Shown piece by piece: positions 8,982 to 17,554 of a stretch of 64,000 bases of DNA (positions are counted from its first letter, which is position 1; each line of letters begins with the position of its first letter). Source of the stretch: Pseudomonas sp. CC120222-01a (GTDB lineage: Bacteria; Pseudomonadota; Gammaproteobacteria; Pseudomonadales; Pseudomonadaceae); assembly GCF_003097235.1 (NCBI RefSeq), contig NZ_QEQQ01000005.1, forward strand, positions 62,001 to 126,000, written 5' to 3'. The notes beneath the pieces were generated by a model, which was not told where the DNA came from, did no database searches, and saw only the letters and a list, made by a program, of their open reading frames with translations. The translations under genes were made by a program, and so were the position numbers.

Positions 8982-9923
8982 ATGGCCGATTCCGCTTTCT
9001 TCAGCCCCCTGTCCCACGAGGGCATCCTCGCCGTCCGCGGCTCCGACGCCGGCAAGTTCCTGCAGGGCCAGCTGACCTGCAACATCAACTACCTCAGCCT
9101 CGAGCATGCCAGCCTCGGCGCCCGCTGCATGGTCAAGGGGCGCATGCAGTCGAGCTTCCGCATCCTGCCCGAGGGCAATGGTTACCTGCTGGCCATGGCC
9201 AGCGAGCTGCTGGAGCTGCAACTGGCCGACCTGAAGAAGTACGCCGTGTTTTCCAAGGCCACGCTCACTGACGAGAGCGCAGCCTGGGCACGCTTCGGCC
9301 TGCAAGGTGGCAGCGCCGCCCTGCAGGCATTGGGGCTGGACGTTCCGGCAGCAGCGGGTAGCACCGTTCGCCGTGATGGCCTGATCGCCATTGCCGTCTC
9401 CGCCGACCGCGCCGAACTCTGGGTACCTGCCGAGCAGGCCGACAGTATTCGCCAACAGCTGGCAGCCACGTTGCCGGAAGGCAGCCTCAATGACTGGCTG
9501 CTGGGGCAAGTGCGCGCCGGCATCGGCCAGGTCATGGGCCCCACCCGCGAGCTGTTCATCCCGCAGATGATCAACCTGCAGGCCGTCGATGGCGTGAGCT
9601 TCAAGAAAGGCTGCTACACCGGCCAGGAAATCGTCGCGCGCATGCAATACCTGGGCAAGCTCAAGCGCCGCCAGTACCGGCTGGCGCTCGAACAGCAGGA
9701 TGTTCCGGCCCCCGGTAGCGAAATTTTCTCACCGACCCATGGTTCGTCAGTTGGCGAAGTGGTGTTGGCCGCCAGCACCGGCCAGGGCTGCGAGCTGCTT
9801 GCCGTGCTCAGCGCCGAGTCGGTAGAGGACGACAACCTGCACCTGGGCAGCCTCGAAGGCCCGCGCCTGCAGGTGCTGAGCCTGCCGTACGAGCTGGACC
9901 GCGACCAGGAAATCCAGCGCTGA
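8982..9923 (+). CDS. ygfZ: Folate-binding protein YgfZ (GcvT-like, Fe-S cluster maintenance)
   Basis: Tetrahydrofolate-dependent protein supporting synthesis or repair of certain Fe-S enzymes. The 313 residues include the invariant family motif KGCYTGQE (about 208-215), with the functional cysteine, in a GcvT-like fold. The start MADSAFFSPLSHEG follows a divergent intergenic region shared with sdhE, a common neighbour. The HDOD gene follows after 31 bp on the same strand. Confidence 0.95.
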   Translation: MADSAFFSPLSHEGILAVRGSDAGKFLQGQLTCNINYLSLEHASLGARCMVKGRMQSSFRILPEGNGYLLAMASELLELQLADLKKYAVFSKATLTDESAAWARFGLQGGSAALQALGLDVPAAAGSTVRRDGLIAIAVSADRAELWVPAEQADSIRQQLAATLPEGSLNDWLLGQVRAGIGQVMGPTRELFIPQMINLQAVDGVSFKKGCYTGQEIVARMQYLGKLKRRQYRLALEQQDVPAPGSEIFSPTHGSSVGEVVLAASTGQGCELLAVLSAESVEDDNLHLGSLEGPRLQVLSLPYELDRDQEIQR

Positions 9924-9954
9924 ACAGTGCACCACCCTTGCCGTTGAGACGTTA

Positions 9955-10761
9955 ATGAACAAGCTGGCCGAGATGGTTCAAGCGCAGTTGCTCGCAGCCA
10001 TCGACAACGATGACCTGGTCCTGCCAACCCTGCCCGAGGTAGCCCTGAGCATTCGCGAGGCCGCCGAAGACAGCGAGATCAGCGTTGCCGCCCTGAGCAA
10101 GGTGATCGGCCGTGACGCCGCCCTGTCGGCGCGCCTGATCAAGGTGGTCAACAGCCCGCTGCTGCGCGCAGCGGTCGAAGTCACCGACCTGCATACGGCC
10201 ATTACTCGCCTGGGCATCAACTACAGCTGTAACCTGGCGATCGGCCTGGTGATCGAACAGATCTTCCATGCCCGCTCGTCGGCAGTTGAGCAAAAGTTGC
10301 GCGACATCTGGTCGAACAGCCTTGAAGTTGCGGGCATCAGCTATGAAATCTGCCGCCGCTTCACTCAACTGAAACCCGACCAGGCAACGCTCGGTGGGCT
10401 GGTCAACCAGATCGGCGCGCTACCGGTGCTGATTTACGCCGAAGAACACAACGAGCTGCTTTCCGACCCGGTCTGCCTGCACTATGTGATCGAGCAGATC
10501 CAGCCAGTGCTGGGGGACAAGATTCTCTCTTCGTGGGAGTTTCCCGAGCAGTTGGTCAACCTGCCGAGCCAGGTGCAGGACCTGGACCGGCGCACCGACA
10601 AGGTCGACTACATCGATGTGGTGCAGATCGCCAAGTGCCTCAGCCAGCGCACGCGCAGCCGGCCGTTGGCGGCGTTGCCGGCTTATCGGCACCTTGGGTT
10701 GCCATTTGGTACCGAGCTGGAGATTGCCGAGTTGCTGGAAGCGCGGAGCATGTTGCGCTGA
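9955..10761 (+). CDS. HDOD-domain protein
   Basis: 268 residues. An HDOD domain (about 18-210) begins LPTLPEVALSIREAAEDSEIS and includes LSKVIGRDAALSARLIKVVNSPLL and TAITRLGINYSCNLAIGLVIEQIF, the usual layout of this HD-related domain lacking metal-binding residues. Such proteins act in signal transduction and motility or biofilm control in pseudomonads; no partner is encoded here. It probably shares transcription with ygfZ. A REP element follows. Confidence 0.85.
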   Translation: MNKLAEMVQAQLLAAIDNDDLVLPTLPEVALSIREAAEDSEISVAALSKVIGRDAALSARLIKVVNSPLLRAAVEVTDLHTAITRLGINYSCNLAIGLVIEQIFHARSSAVEQKLRDIWSNSLEVAGISYEICRRFTQLKPDQATLGGLVNQIGALPVLIYAEEHNELLSDPVCLHYVIEQIQPVLGDKILSSWEFPEQLVNLPSQVQDLDRRTDKVDYIDVVQIAKCLSQRTRSRPLAALPAYRHLGLPFGTELEIAELLEARSMLR

Positions 10762-10780
10762 TTTGCACTGCCTGCACTGG

Positions 10781-10863
10781 CCTCTTCGCGGGCAAGCCCG
10801 CAAGTACAGCGCAACCCCAAGGCCAGTGATGTTCCTGTGGGAGCGGGCTTGCCCGCGAAAGGG
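10781..10863. repeat. REP pair, left unit truncated
   Basis: Left unit 10781-10802 has the CCTCTTCGCGGGCAAGCCCG arm but lacks the CTCCCACAGG end. Right unit 10834-10863 is complete and inverted (CCTGTGGGAGCGGGCTTGCC...). It lies between the HDOD gene and the convergent histidine kinase. Confidence 0.85.
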
Positions 10864-10880
10864 TCGGTACAGGCAAAAGA

Positions 10881-12260
10881 TCAGTCGGCGATGAAACTCA
10901 CCCGCACTTTCAACCCGCCCTTCTCGCCATCATGCAGACTGATCTGTGCCAGATGCGCCCTGCAGATCTCCCCCACAATGGCCAACCCCAGCCCGCTACC
11001 CTGCACACCTCTTCGATAAAAGCGCTCGAACACCCGCTCACGCTCTTCTTCAGGAATACCTGGCCCATCATCCTCGACCTCCAGCACCGCCGGCGCCAGC
11101 ACCCGCAGGATCACATTGCCGCCCACCGGGGTATGCGCCAGCGCATTGTCCACCAGGTTACTGAGCAGCTCGTTGAGCAGCGTTGGTTCCCCCTTCAACC
11201 ACACCGCCGACTCGGCCTCCAGGGCCAAGGCTACACCCCGGTTGTAGGCCAATGGCGCCATGGCCATGCCCAGTTCACGGGCCAGCTGGCTCAGGTCCAG
11301 GCGCTGGGCCCCGCCTTCGGCAATCGCACGGGCACCGTTCTCGACCCGTGCCAGTGACAGCAATTGATTGGCCAGATGGGTCAGGCGATCGGTGCCTTGC
11401 GCCGCCGACTCCAGGGTCTGCCGCCATTCTTCGGGCTGCTGCGAGCGCAACCCCAGTTCGACCCGCGCCTTCAGCGCCGCCAGCGGCGTGCGCAGCTCGT
11501 GGGCTGCCTCGGCAATGAACTGTGCCTGACGCTCGAACTGCCCGCGCAAGCGCTCGGTGAAGTGGTTCAAGGCGCGCACCAGTGGGCCCAGCTCACGCTG
11601 CACCTGCACCACCGGCAACGCCCGCAGGTCATCCGGCTGACGCTCTTCCACCGCTGTGCGCAGGCGCTCCAGGGGGCGTAGCGCCGCGCTGATCGCGAAC
11701 CACACCATGACCAGCGCACCCAGCGCCAGCATGCCCAGGCGCAGCAAGGTGTCGGCCATCAGCCCACGGGCCATGCGCACCCGTGCCTCTTCGGTCTCGG
11801 CCACGCGGATTTCCGCCATGCCGTTCATGTTCGGCTCGCTCACCGCCTTCAGCAGGCTGACCACGCGTACATCCTGGCCGAGGTAGGTGGCGTCGTAGAA
11901 GCGCGCCAGTGCCGGATAGTCATCGGTACGCGGCGTGCCGGGCGGAGGTGGCGGCAGTCGCTCGTAACCGGAAATCAGCTGCTGGTTGATGTCCAGCACC
12001 TGATAGTAGATGCGCCCGGCGCTGTCGTAGGCGAAAGTGTCCAGCGCCACGTAGGGCACATCGGCGCTGAGGCTGCCGTCACGCTGGGACAGCCCGGCGG
12101 CAATGGTCCGCGCCGACGCCAGCAAGGTGCGGTCATAGGCGGTATCGGCCGCTTCGCGACCGTTCCAGTAAGCACTCAGGCCGCTGGCCAGCATCAGCAC
12201 CACCAGCAGCAGTGCCAGGTTGCCCAGCAGCCGCCCGCGCAAGCTGCCGTTGTCACGCAT
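10881..12260 (-). CDS. TctE-like sensor histidine kinase
   Basis: About 459 residues. A first membrane segment (about 10-30), a periplasmic sensor of about 130 residues (SK1/TctE-N-like), a second segment (about 165-185) and a HAMP region precede the H-box AAHELRTPLAALKARV, the N-box LLSNLVDNALAHTP and the G-box EDDGPGIPEEER. The ATG at 12258-12260 overlaps the response regulator stop by 8 bp, so the two are co-translated. It is divergent from an OpdH-like porin and the tctCBA genes, so the likely input is external citrate or tricarboxylate. The symbol tctE would fit but orthology is inferred. Confidence 0.88.
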   Translation of the reverse strand: MRDNGSLRGRLLGNLALLLVVLMLASGLSAYWNGREAADTAYDRTLLASARTIAAGLSQRDGSLSADVPYVALDTFAYDSAGRIYYQVLDINQQLISGYERLPPPPPGTPRTDDYPALARFYDATYLGQDVRVVSLLKAVSEPNMNGMAEIRVAETEEARVRMARGLMADTLLRLGMLALGALVMVWFAISAALRPLERLRTAVEERQPDDLRALPVVQVQRELGPLVRALNHFTERLRGQFERQAQFIAEAAHELRTPLAALKARVELGLRSQQPEEWRQTLESAAQGTDRLTHLANQLLSLARVENGARAIAEGGAQRLDLSQLARELGMAMAPLAYNRGVALALEAESAVWLKGEPTLLNELLSNLVDNALAHTPVGGNVILRVLAPAVLEVEDDGPGIPEEERERVFERFYRRGVQGSGLGLAIVGEICRAHLAQISLHDGEKGGLKVRVSFIAD

Positions 12261-12924
12261 CGCGGTGCTCGAGCAGGTAACCCAGACCACGGAAGGTGAC
12301 GATGGCGACCGAGTGGCCATCGAGCTTCTTGCGCAGGCGATGGATGTAGATTTCGATGGCGTCGGGGCTGGCCTCTTCATCCAGACCGAATACCTGGGCG
12401 GCCAGCTGCTCCTTGCTCATCACCCGGCCTGGGCGGGCGATCAACGCCTCCAGCACGCTCTGTTCGCGCGAGGTCAAGGTCAGGTTGTCCTCGCCGAGGC
12501 TGAAGCGCCGGGTGTCCAGGTCGTAGACCAGTGGCCCGCAGCGCTGCTGACGCTCACCACCCAGCACGCTGCGCCTGAGCAAGGCCTTCACCCGCGCTTC
12601 CAGCTCGGTCAGCTCGAAGGGTTTGGCCAGGTAATCATCGGCGCCGAGGTTCAGGCCATGCACACGGTCCTTCACATCGCTGCGCGCGGTCAACATCAGC
12701 ACCGGCAGGGTCTTGCCACGACCGCGCAGGCGCGCCAGGACCTCGAAACCGTCCATGCGCGGCAGGCCCACGTCGAGCACGGCAACGGCGTATTCCTCGC
12801 TGGCCAGGGCCAGGTCGGCAGCCACGCCATCGTGCAATACATCCACGGTCAGGCCGTGGCTTTTCAGGGCCTGGGCCACGCTTTCGGCCAGTTGCAGATG
12901 GTCTTCGACCAGCAGCACACGCAT
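12253..12924 (-). CDS. TctD-like response regulator (OmpR/PhoB family)
   Basis: 223 residues. The receiver domain has MRVLLVEDH with acidic residues, the phosphoacceptor Asp in VAVLDVGLPRMDG (about 51) and the Lys in DDYLAKPFEL (about 101). The winged-helix DNA-binding domain (about 125-220) ends in IYIHRLRKKLDGHSVAIVTFRGLGYLLE. I chose the ATG at 12922-12924; upstream in-frame codons read through the intergenic promoter. It probably activates the divergent porin and tctCBA genes through the palindrome and direct repeat at 13001-13032. Confidence 0.9.
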   Translation of the reverse strand: MRVLLVEDHLQLAESVAQALKSHGLTVDVLHDGVAADLALASEEYAVAVLDVGLPRMDGFEVLARLRGRGKTLPVLMLTARSDVKDRVHGLNLGADDYLAKPFELTELEARVKALLRRSVLGGERQQRCGPLVYDLDTRRFSLGEDNLTLTSREQSVLEALIARPGRVMSKEQLAAQVFGLDEEASPDAIEIYIHRLRKKLDGHSVAIVTFRGLGYLLEHRDA

Positions 12925-13000
12925 CGGATTCTCCCTGCTCGGGTGGGGCGGTGGCGCGGAGTGTACCGCTGTCGGTAAGCCTGTGAAGCCCCCCGAAACA

Positions 13001-13032
13001 AACCTTTCACGCTGAAAGGTTAGCGAAAGGTT
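13001..13032. promoter_or_regulatory. Putative TctD operator: palindrome plus extra half-site
   Basis: AACCTTTCA-CGC-TGAAAGGTT (13001-13021) is a perfect 9-bp-arm palindrome. A further half-site, CGAAAGGTT, starts at 13024, 11 bp after the previous TGAAAGGTT (13013). An 11-bp direct repeat is the typical geometry of OmpR/PhoB-class regulators. It lies between the regulator gene and the divergent porin. Confidence 0.65.
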
Positions 13033-13095
13033 CATTGCCTAGCATCGCACCACGGTCGCCCCACGCGCCGAAAAAAGCACCAGCAAGGTGCAACG

Positions 13096-13110
13096 AATAA
13101 GAACAAAAAA
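13096..13110 (+). promoter_or_regulatory. Hfq/Crc-type A-rich (CA) motif in the porin leader
   Basis: AATAAGAACAAAAAA, containing AAGAACAA (matches AANAANAA), sits immediately before the GGAG ribosome-binding site of the OpdH-like gene. In Pseudomonas such sites let Hfq/Crc block translation when preferred carbon sources are present. Confidence 0.6.
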
Positions 13111-13123
13111 CGGAGTCATCCCG

Positions 13124-14413
13124 ATGCTGTCATCGCAGCTTAAGGCGTTTGCGCCTAGCCGTTCCCTGTCCGCACGCCCTTCTACCATCGCCAGTGCCCT
13201 TGCACTTGCCGGTGTCGCCCCGCTGAGCCAGGCCGCCTTCTTCGAAGACAGCACGGCAACCTTCGAAACCCGCAACATGTACTTCAACCGCGACTTCCGC
13301 GACGGCACCAGCGCACAGCAATCCAAGCGCGACGAGTGGGCCCAGGGCTTCATGCTCAACTTCGAGTCCGGCTATACCGATGGCACCGTGGGCTTCGGCC
13401 TGGATGCGCTGGGCATGATGGGCATCAAGCTCGACTCCAGCCCCGACCGCACCGACACCGGCCTGCTGCCGACCCACGATGACGGCAAGGCTGCCGACGA
13501 GTATTCCAAGCTCGGCCTGACCGGCAAGGTCAAAGTGTCGAAGACCGAACTGAAGATCGGCACCCTGATCCCGGAACTGCCGACCCTGCAGCCCAACGAC
13601 GGCCGCATCCTGCCGCAGACCTTCGAAGGCGGCCTGCTGACTTCGCAGGAAATCAAGGGCCTGACCTTCACCGGCGGGCGCCTGGACAAGGCCAAGGACC
13701 GCAACGACACCAACTGGGAAGACCTGGCCCTCAACAACAAGAATGGCCGCTTCGGTGGCACGTTCAGCGCCGACAACCTCGACCTGGCCGGCCTGGACTA
13801 CAAGTTCACCGATCGCATCACCGGCAGCTACCACTTCGCCCAGCTCGACGATATCTACCGCCAGCACTTCATCGGCATGCTCGCCACCCATCCCTGGGGC
13901 CCAGGCACCTTCGGCGCCGACGTGCGCCTGGCGATCAGCGACGATGCCGGCGCGGCCAAGGCCGGGCGCATCGACAACACCACCTTCAACACGATGCTCA
14001 GCTACAGCCTGGGCGGGCACAAGGTCAGCGCGGCCTGGCAGCAGCTTTCCGGCGACAGCGCCTTCCCCTACGTCGATGGCGCCGACCCGTACCTGGTCAA
14101 CTTCGTCCAGATCAACGACTTCGCCGGTGCCGACGAACGCTCGTGGCAAGCGCGCTACGACTACAACTTCGCCGCCCTCGGCGTCCCCGGCCTGACCTTC
14201 ATGACCCGCTACATCAACGGCGACAACGTCAGCCGCGCCGCCGGTGGCGAGGGCAAGGAGTGGGAACGCAACACCGAACTCAAGTACGTGGTACAAAGCG
14301 GCCCGTTGAAGAACGTCGCCGTGCGCCTGCGCAACGCCACCTTCCGCTCCAACTTTGCCCGCGACGCGGACGAAGTGCGGTTGCTGGTGAGCTACAGCGT
14401 CGCGCTGTGGTAA
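13124..14413 (+). CDS. OprD-family outer membrane porin, OpdH-like (tricarboxylate uptake)
   Basis: About 429 residues with a long signal peptide (cleavage near LSQAAFF), then FETRNMYFNRDFRDG and alternating amphipathic strands ending in a terminal aromatic residue (SYSVALW), typical of OprD beta-barrels. The ATG at 13124 has GGAG 9 nt upstream; an in-frame ATG 12 codons earlier lies within the leader. It is the first gene ahead of tctC, tctB and tctA and is divergent from the TctDE-like system, which points to cis-aconitate/citrate-type substrates as for P. aeruginosa OpdH. Substrate is inferred from context. Confidence 0.85.
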   Translation: MLSSQLKAFAPSRSLSARPSTIASALALAGVAPLSQAAFFEDSTATFETRNMYFNRDFRDGTSAQQSKRDEWAQGFMLNFESGYTDGTVGFGLDALGMMGIKLDSSPDRTDTGLLPTHDDGKAADEYSKLGLTGKVKVSKTELKIGTLIPELPTLQPNDGRILPQTFEGGLLTSQEIKGLTFTGGRLDKAKDRNDTNWEDLALNNKNGRFGGTFSADNLDLAGLDYKFTDRITGSYHFAQLDDIYRQHFIGMLATHPWGPGTFGADVRLAISDDAGAAKAGRIDNTTFNTMLSYSLGGHKVSAAWQQLSGDSAFPYVDGADPYLVNFVQINDFAGADERSWQARYDYNFAALGVPGLTFMTRYINGDNVSRAAGGEGKEWERNTELKYVVQSGPLKNVAVRLRNATFRSNFARDADEVRLLVSYSVALW

Positions 14414-14431
14414 CCCCCTGCGGTAACCCAT

Positions 14432-14439
14432 AACAACAA
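14432..14439 (+). promoter_or_regulatory. Hfq/Crc-type motif ahead of tctC
   Basis: AACAACAA matches AANAANAA and ends 6 nt before CACGGAGA, the tctC ribosome-binding region. It is the second such motif in the locus. Confidence 0.5.
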
Positions 14440-14457
14440 TGCTCACGGAGACATTCG

Positions 14458-15438
14458 ATGACCTTTTCACTGCGCCGCCTCGTCCTCGCCACCGGCTGCC
14501 TGCTGCTGGCCGGCAATGCCCTCGCCGCCGAACCGAAACGCCCTGAATGCATCGCCCCGGCCTCGCCCGGCGGTGGTTTCGACCTGACCTGCAAGCTGGT
14601 GCAAAGCGCCCTGGTGCAGGAGAAGATCCTCAGCAAGCCGATGCGCGTGACCTACATGCCCGGCGGTGTCGGTGCAGTGGCGTACAACGCCGTGGTCGCC
14701 CAGCGCCCGGCCGACGCCGGCACCCTGGTGGCCTGGTCCAGTGGCTCGCTGTTGAACCTGGCCCAGGGCAAGTTCGGTCGCTTCGACGAGAACGCGGTGA
14801 AGTGGCTGGCCGCGGTCGGCACCAGCTACGGTGCCATCGCGGTGAAGAGTGATTCGCCCTACAAGACCCTCGACGATCTGGTTGCCGCACTGAAGAAAGA
14901 CCCGAGCAAGGTGGTGATCGGCTCCGGCGGCACCGTCGGCAGCCAGGACTGGATGCAGACCGCACTGATCGCCAAGGCCGCCGGTATCAACCCGCGCGAC
15001 CTGCGCTACGTGGCCCTGGAAGGCGGCGGCGAAATCGCTACCGCGCTGCTGGGCGGGCACATCCAGGTTGGCTCCACCGACATCTCCGACTCCATGCCGC
15101 ACATCCAGAGCGGCAACATGCGCATCCTCGCGGTGTTCTCGGAAAACCGCCTGGACGAGCCAGAAATGAAGGACATCCCCACCGCCAAGGAACAGGGCTA
15201 CGACATCGTCTGGCCGGTGGTGCGCGGTTTCTACCTCGGGCCGAAGGTGAGCGACGAAGAGTACGCCTGGTGGAAGGAATCGTTCGACAAGATGCTGGCC
15301 TCGGAAGACTTCGCCAAGCTGCGTGACCAGCGCGAGCTGTTCCCGTTCGCCATGACCGGCGCTGAGCTGGACGGCTACGTGAAGAAGCAGGTGACTGAGT
15401 ACAAGGCACTGGCCAAGGAATTCGGCCTGATCCAGTAA
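14458..15438 (+). CDS. tctC: Tricarboxylate-binding periplasmic protein TctC
   Basis: Solute-binding component of a tripartite tricarboxylate transporter (TTT). The 326 residues start with a signal peptide cleaved near ALAAEPKRPE. The family's ligand-loop sequence APASPGGGFDLTC follows directly, then GGTVGSQDWM and GGGEIATALLGGHIQVG later. It is 44 bp downstream of the porin and is followed by a REP pair before tctB, so the binding protein may be made in excess over the membrane parts. Confidence 0.93.
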   Translation: MTFSLRRLVLATGCLLLAGNALAAEPKRPECIAPASPGGGFDLTCKLVQSALVQEKILSKPMRVTYMPGGVGAVAYNAVVAQRPADAGTLVAWSSGSLLNLAQGKFGRFDENAVKWLAAVGTSYGAIAVKSDSPYKTLDDLVAALKKDPSKVVIGSGGTVGSQDWMQTALIAKAAGINPRDLRYVALEGGGEIATALLGGHIQVGSTDISDSMPHIQSGNMRILAVFSENRLDEPEMKDIPTAKEQGYDIVWPVVRGFYLGPKVSDEEYAWWKESFDKMLASEDFAKLRDQRELFPFAMTGAELDGYVKKQVTEYKALAKEFGLIQ

Positions 15439-15462
15439 GCCTCTCAGGCCCCTTCACCGATC

Positions 15463-15552
15463 CCTGTGGGAGCGGGCGTGCCCGCGAACACCGGCAGCGC
15501 CGGTGTCATGCTCCGCGGTGCTTGCTTCGCGGGCAAGCCCGCTCCCACAGGG
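15463..15552. repeat. REP pair between tctC and tctB
   Basis: Unit 15463-15489 (CCTGTGGGAGCGGGCGTGCC...) and inverted unit 15525-15552 (...TTCGCGGGCAAGCCCGCTCC) enclose about 35 bp containing a small GC hairpin (CACCGGCAGCGCCGGTG). It sits inside the operon. Confidence 0.9.
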
Positions 15553-15577
15553 CCCGCGATTCAACGAGGATTTCCCA

Positions 15578-16036
15578 ATGATCCTGCAACGCATCTTCGC
15601 CCTGGCCCTGCTGGCGGTGTGCGCCGCCCTGGCCGTGATGGCCTGGCCCTACCAGGCCGCGTTTTCCTACGAACCGGTCGGCCCGCGTGCCTACCCACTG
15701 CTGATGCTCGGCCTGATGAGCCTGGCCCTGCTGTACCTGGCGATCCGCCCCACGCCGATCGTGCGCAAGGACGATGAACCTGAACTGGACCGCGAAACCC
15801 TGATCAAGATCACCGCCTGCGTCGGCTTGCTGATCATCTTCGCCGCCACCTTCGAAGCCCTGGGCTTCATCCTCAGCGCCGTCCTGGTCGGCATCCCCAT
15901 GGCCCGCCTGTACGGCGGCCGCTGGTTGCACAGCACCCTCGTGGTGGTGGGCATGAGCGTGTTCCTCTACTGGCTGTTCGACCGCGTCATGGACGTGCCC
16001 CTGCCCCTCGGCCTGCTGAGCGTACTGGAGAACTGA
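15578..16036 (+). CDS. tctB: TTT transporter small membrane subunit TctB
   Basis: 152 residues with four hydrophobic segments (about 6-25, 38-56, 78-100, 118-145), the TctB layout. The ATG at 15578 has ACGAGGA upstream; an earlier in-frame start would read through the REP element. Together with TctA it forms the membrane complex that takes up substrate delivered by TctC using the cation gradient. tctA starts 3 bp after its stop. Confidence 0.9.
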   Translation: MILQRIFALALLAVCAALAVMAWPYQAAFSYEPVGPRAYPLLMLGLMSLALLYLAIRPTPIVRKDDEPELDRETLIKITACVGLLIIFAATFEALGFILSAVLVGIPMARLYGGRWLHSTLVVVGMSVFLYWLFDRVMDVPLPLGLLSVLEN

Positions 16037-16039
16037 CAC

Positions 16040-17554
16040 ATGGATACCTTGAGCTACCTGGGCCAGGGCTTCGGCGTCGCCCTGTCCCCTTACAACCTGG
16101 TCACCGCCCTGTCGGGCACGCTGATCGGCACCGTGGTCGGCCTGCTGCCGGGCCTGGGCCCGATCAACGGCGTGGCCCTGCTGATCCCGATCGCCTTCGC
16201 CCTCGGCCTGCCTCCGGAGTCGGCGCTGATCCTCCTGGCCGCGGTCTACCTGGGCTGCGAATACGGCGGCCGGATCAGCTCGATCCTGCTGAACATCCCG
16301 GGCGAAGCCTCGACCGTGATGACCACCCTCGACGGCTACCCGATGGCGCGCCAAGGCCTGGCCGGCGTGGCCCTGTCGCTGTCGGCCTGGAGTTCGTTCA
16401 TTGGCGCGTTCATCGCCACCTGCGGCATGGTGCTGTTCGCCCCGCTGCTGGCGAAATGGGCAATTGCCTTCGGCCCGGCGGAATATTTCGTGCTGATGGT
16501 GTTCGCCATCGTCGCCCTCGGCGGCATGACCGGTGACAAGCCACTGAAGACCTTCATTGCCGCACTGATCGGCCTGTTCCTGTCGGCAGTCGGTATCGAT
16601 GCCAACAGCGGCGTATATCGCTTCACTGGCGACAGCGTGCACCTGGCCGACGGTATCCAGTTCGTGGTGCTGGTACTGGGCCTGTTCTCCGTCAGCGAAA
16701 TCCTGCTGTTGCTGGAAAAGACCCACCATGGCCACGAGGCAGTCAAGGCCACCGGGCGCATGCTATTCAACCTCAAGGAAGCAGCCTCGGTGTTCGTGGT
16801 CAACATCCGCTGCGGCCTGCTGGGCTTCATCATGGGTGTGCTGCCGGGCGCCGGCGCCACGCTGGCAAGTGCCGTGGCCTATATGACCGAAAAGCGCCTG
16901 GCCGGTGAAAAAGGCAAGTTCGGCAAAGGTGATGCCCGTGGCCTGGCGGCCCCGGAAACCGCCATCGGTGCTTCCTGCTGCGGCGCTCTGGTGCCGATGC
17001 TGACCCTCGGCGTACCCGGCTCGGGCACCACCGCGGTGATGATTGGCGCGCTGACCCTGTACAACATCACCCCGGGCCCACTGCTGTTCGAACAGCAGCC
17101 AGACATCGTCTGGGGCCTGATCGCCTCGCTGTTCATCGCCAACATCATGCTGGTGATCCTGAACATCCCGATGATCCGCATCTTCACCCGCATCCTGGCC
17201 GTGCCGAACTGGGCACTGGTGCCGGTGATCGCGATCATCACCGCGATCGGCGTGTACGCGGTGCATGCCACTACCTTCGACCTGTTCCTGATGGTCGGCA
17301 TCGGCATCATGGGCTACATCCTGCGCAAGCTGGACTTCCCGCTGTCGCCGATCCTGCTCGGTTTCATCCTCGGTGGCCTGATGGAGCAGAACCTGCGCCG
17401 GGCGCTGTCGATTTCCAACGGTGAGCTGGGCATCCTCTGGTCGAGCCCGATCAGCCTGTCGGTGTGGGTGCTGACCCTCTGCATGCTGACCCTGCCGCTG
17501 CTGCGCAGCTGGCGCAAGCGCAGCCTGCAGCGCCGGGCCATGGCTGATGCCTGA
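16040..17554 (+). CDS. tctA: TTT transporter large membrane subunit TctA
   Basis: 504 residues with about 12 hydrophobic segments. The two glycine/proline-rich motifs characteristic of TctA are present: LPGLGPINGVALLIP near residues 36-50 and a second copy of the type VPGSGTTAVMIGAL near 325-340. EYGGRISSILLNIPGE is near 74-90. It forms the permease channel with TctB. The downstream AbrB-family gene overlaps its 3' end by 8 bp (ATGCCTGA). Confidence 0.95.
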   Translation: MDTLSYLGQGFGVALSPYNLVTALSGTLIGTVVGLLPGLGPINGVALLIPIAFALGLPPESALILLAAVYLGCEYGGRISSILLNIPGEASTVMTTLDGYPMARQGLAGVALSLSAWSSFIGAFIATCGMVLFAPLLAKWAIAFGPAEYFVLMVFAIVALGGMTGDKPLKTFIAALIGLFLSAVGIDANSGVYRFTGDSVHLADGIQFVVLVLGLFSVSEILLLLEKTHHGHEAVKATGRMLFNLKEAASVFVVNIRCGLLGFIMGVLPGAGATLASAVAYMTEKRLAGEKGKFGKGDARGLAAPETAIGASCCGALVPMLTLGVPGSGTTAVMIGALTLYNITPGPLLFEQQPDIVWGLIASLFIANIMLVILNIPMIRIFTRILAVPNWALVPVIAIITAIGVYAVHATTFDLFLMVGIGIMGYILRKLDFPLSPILLGFILGGLMEQNLRRALSISNGELGILWSSPISLSVWVLTLCMLTLPLLRSWRKRSLQRRAMADA

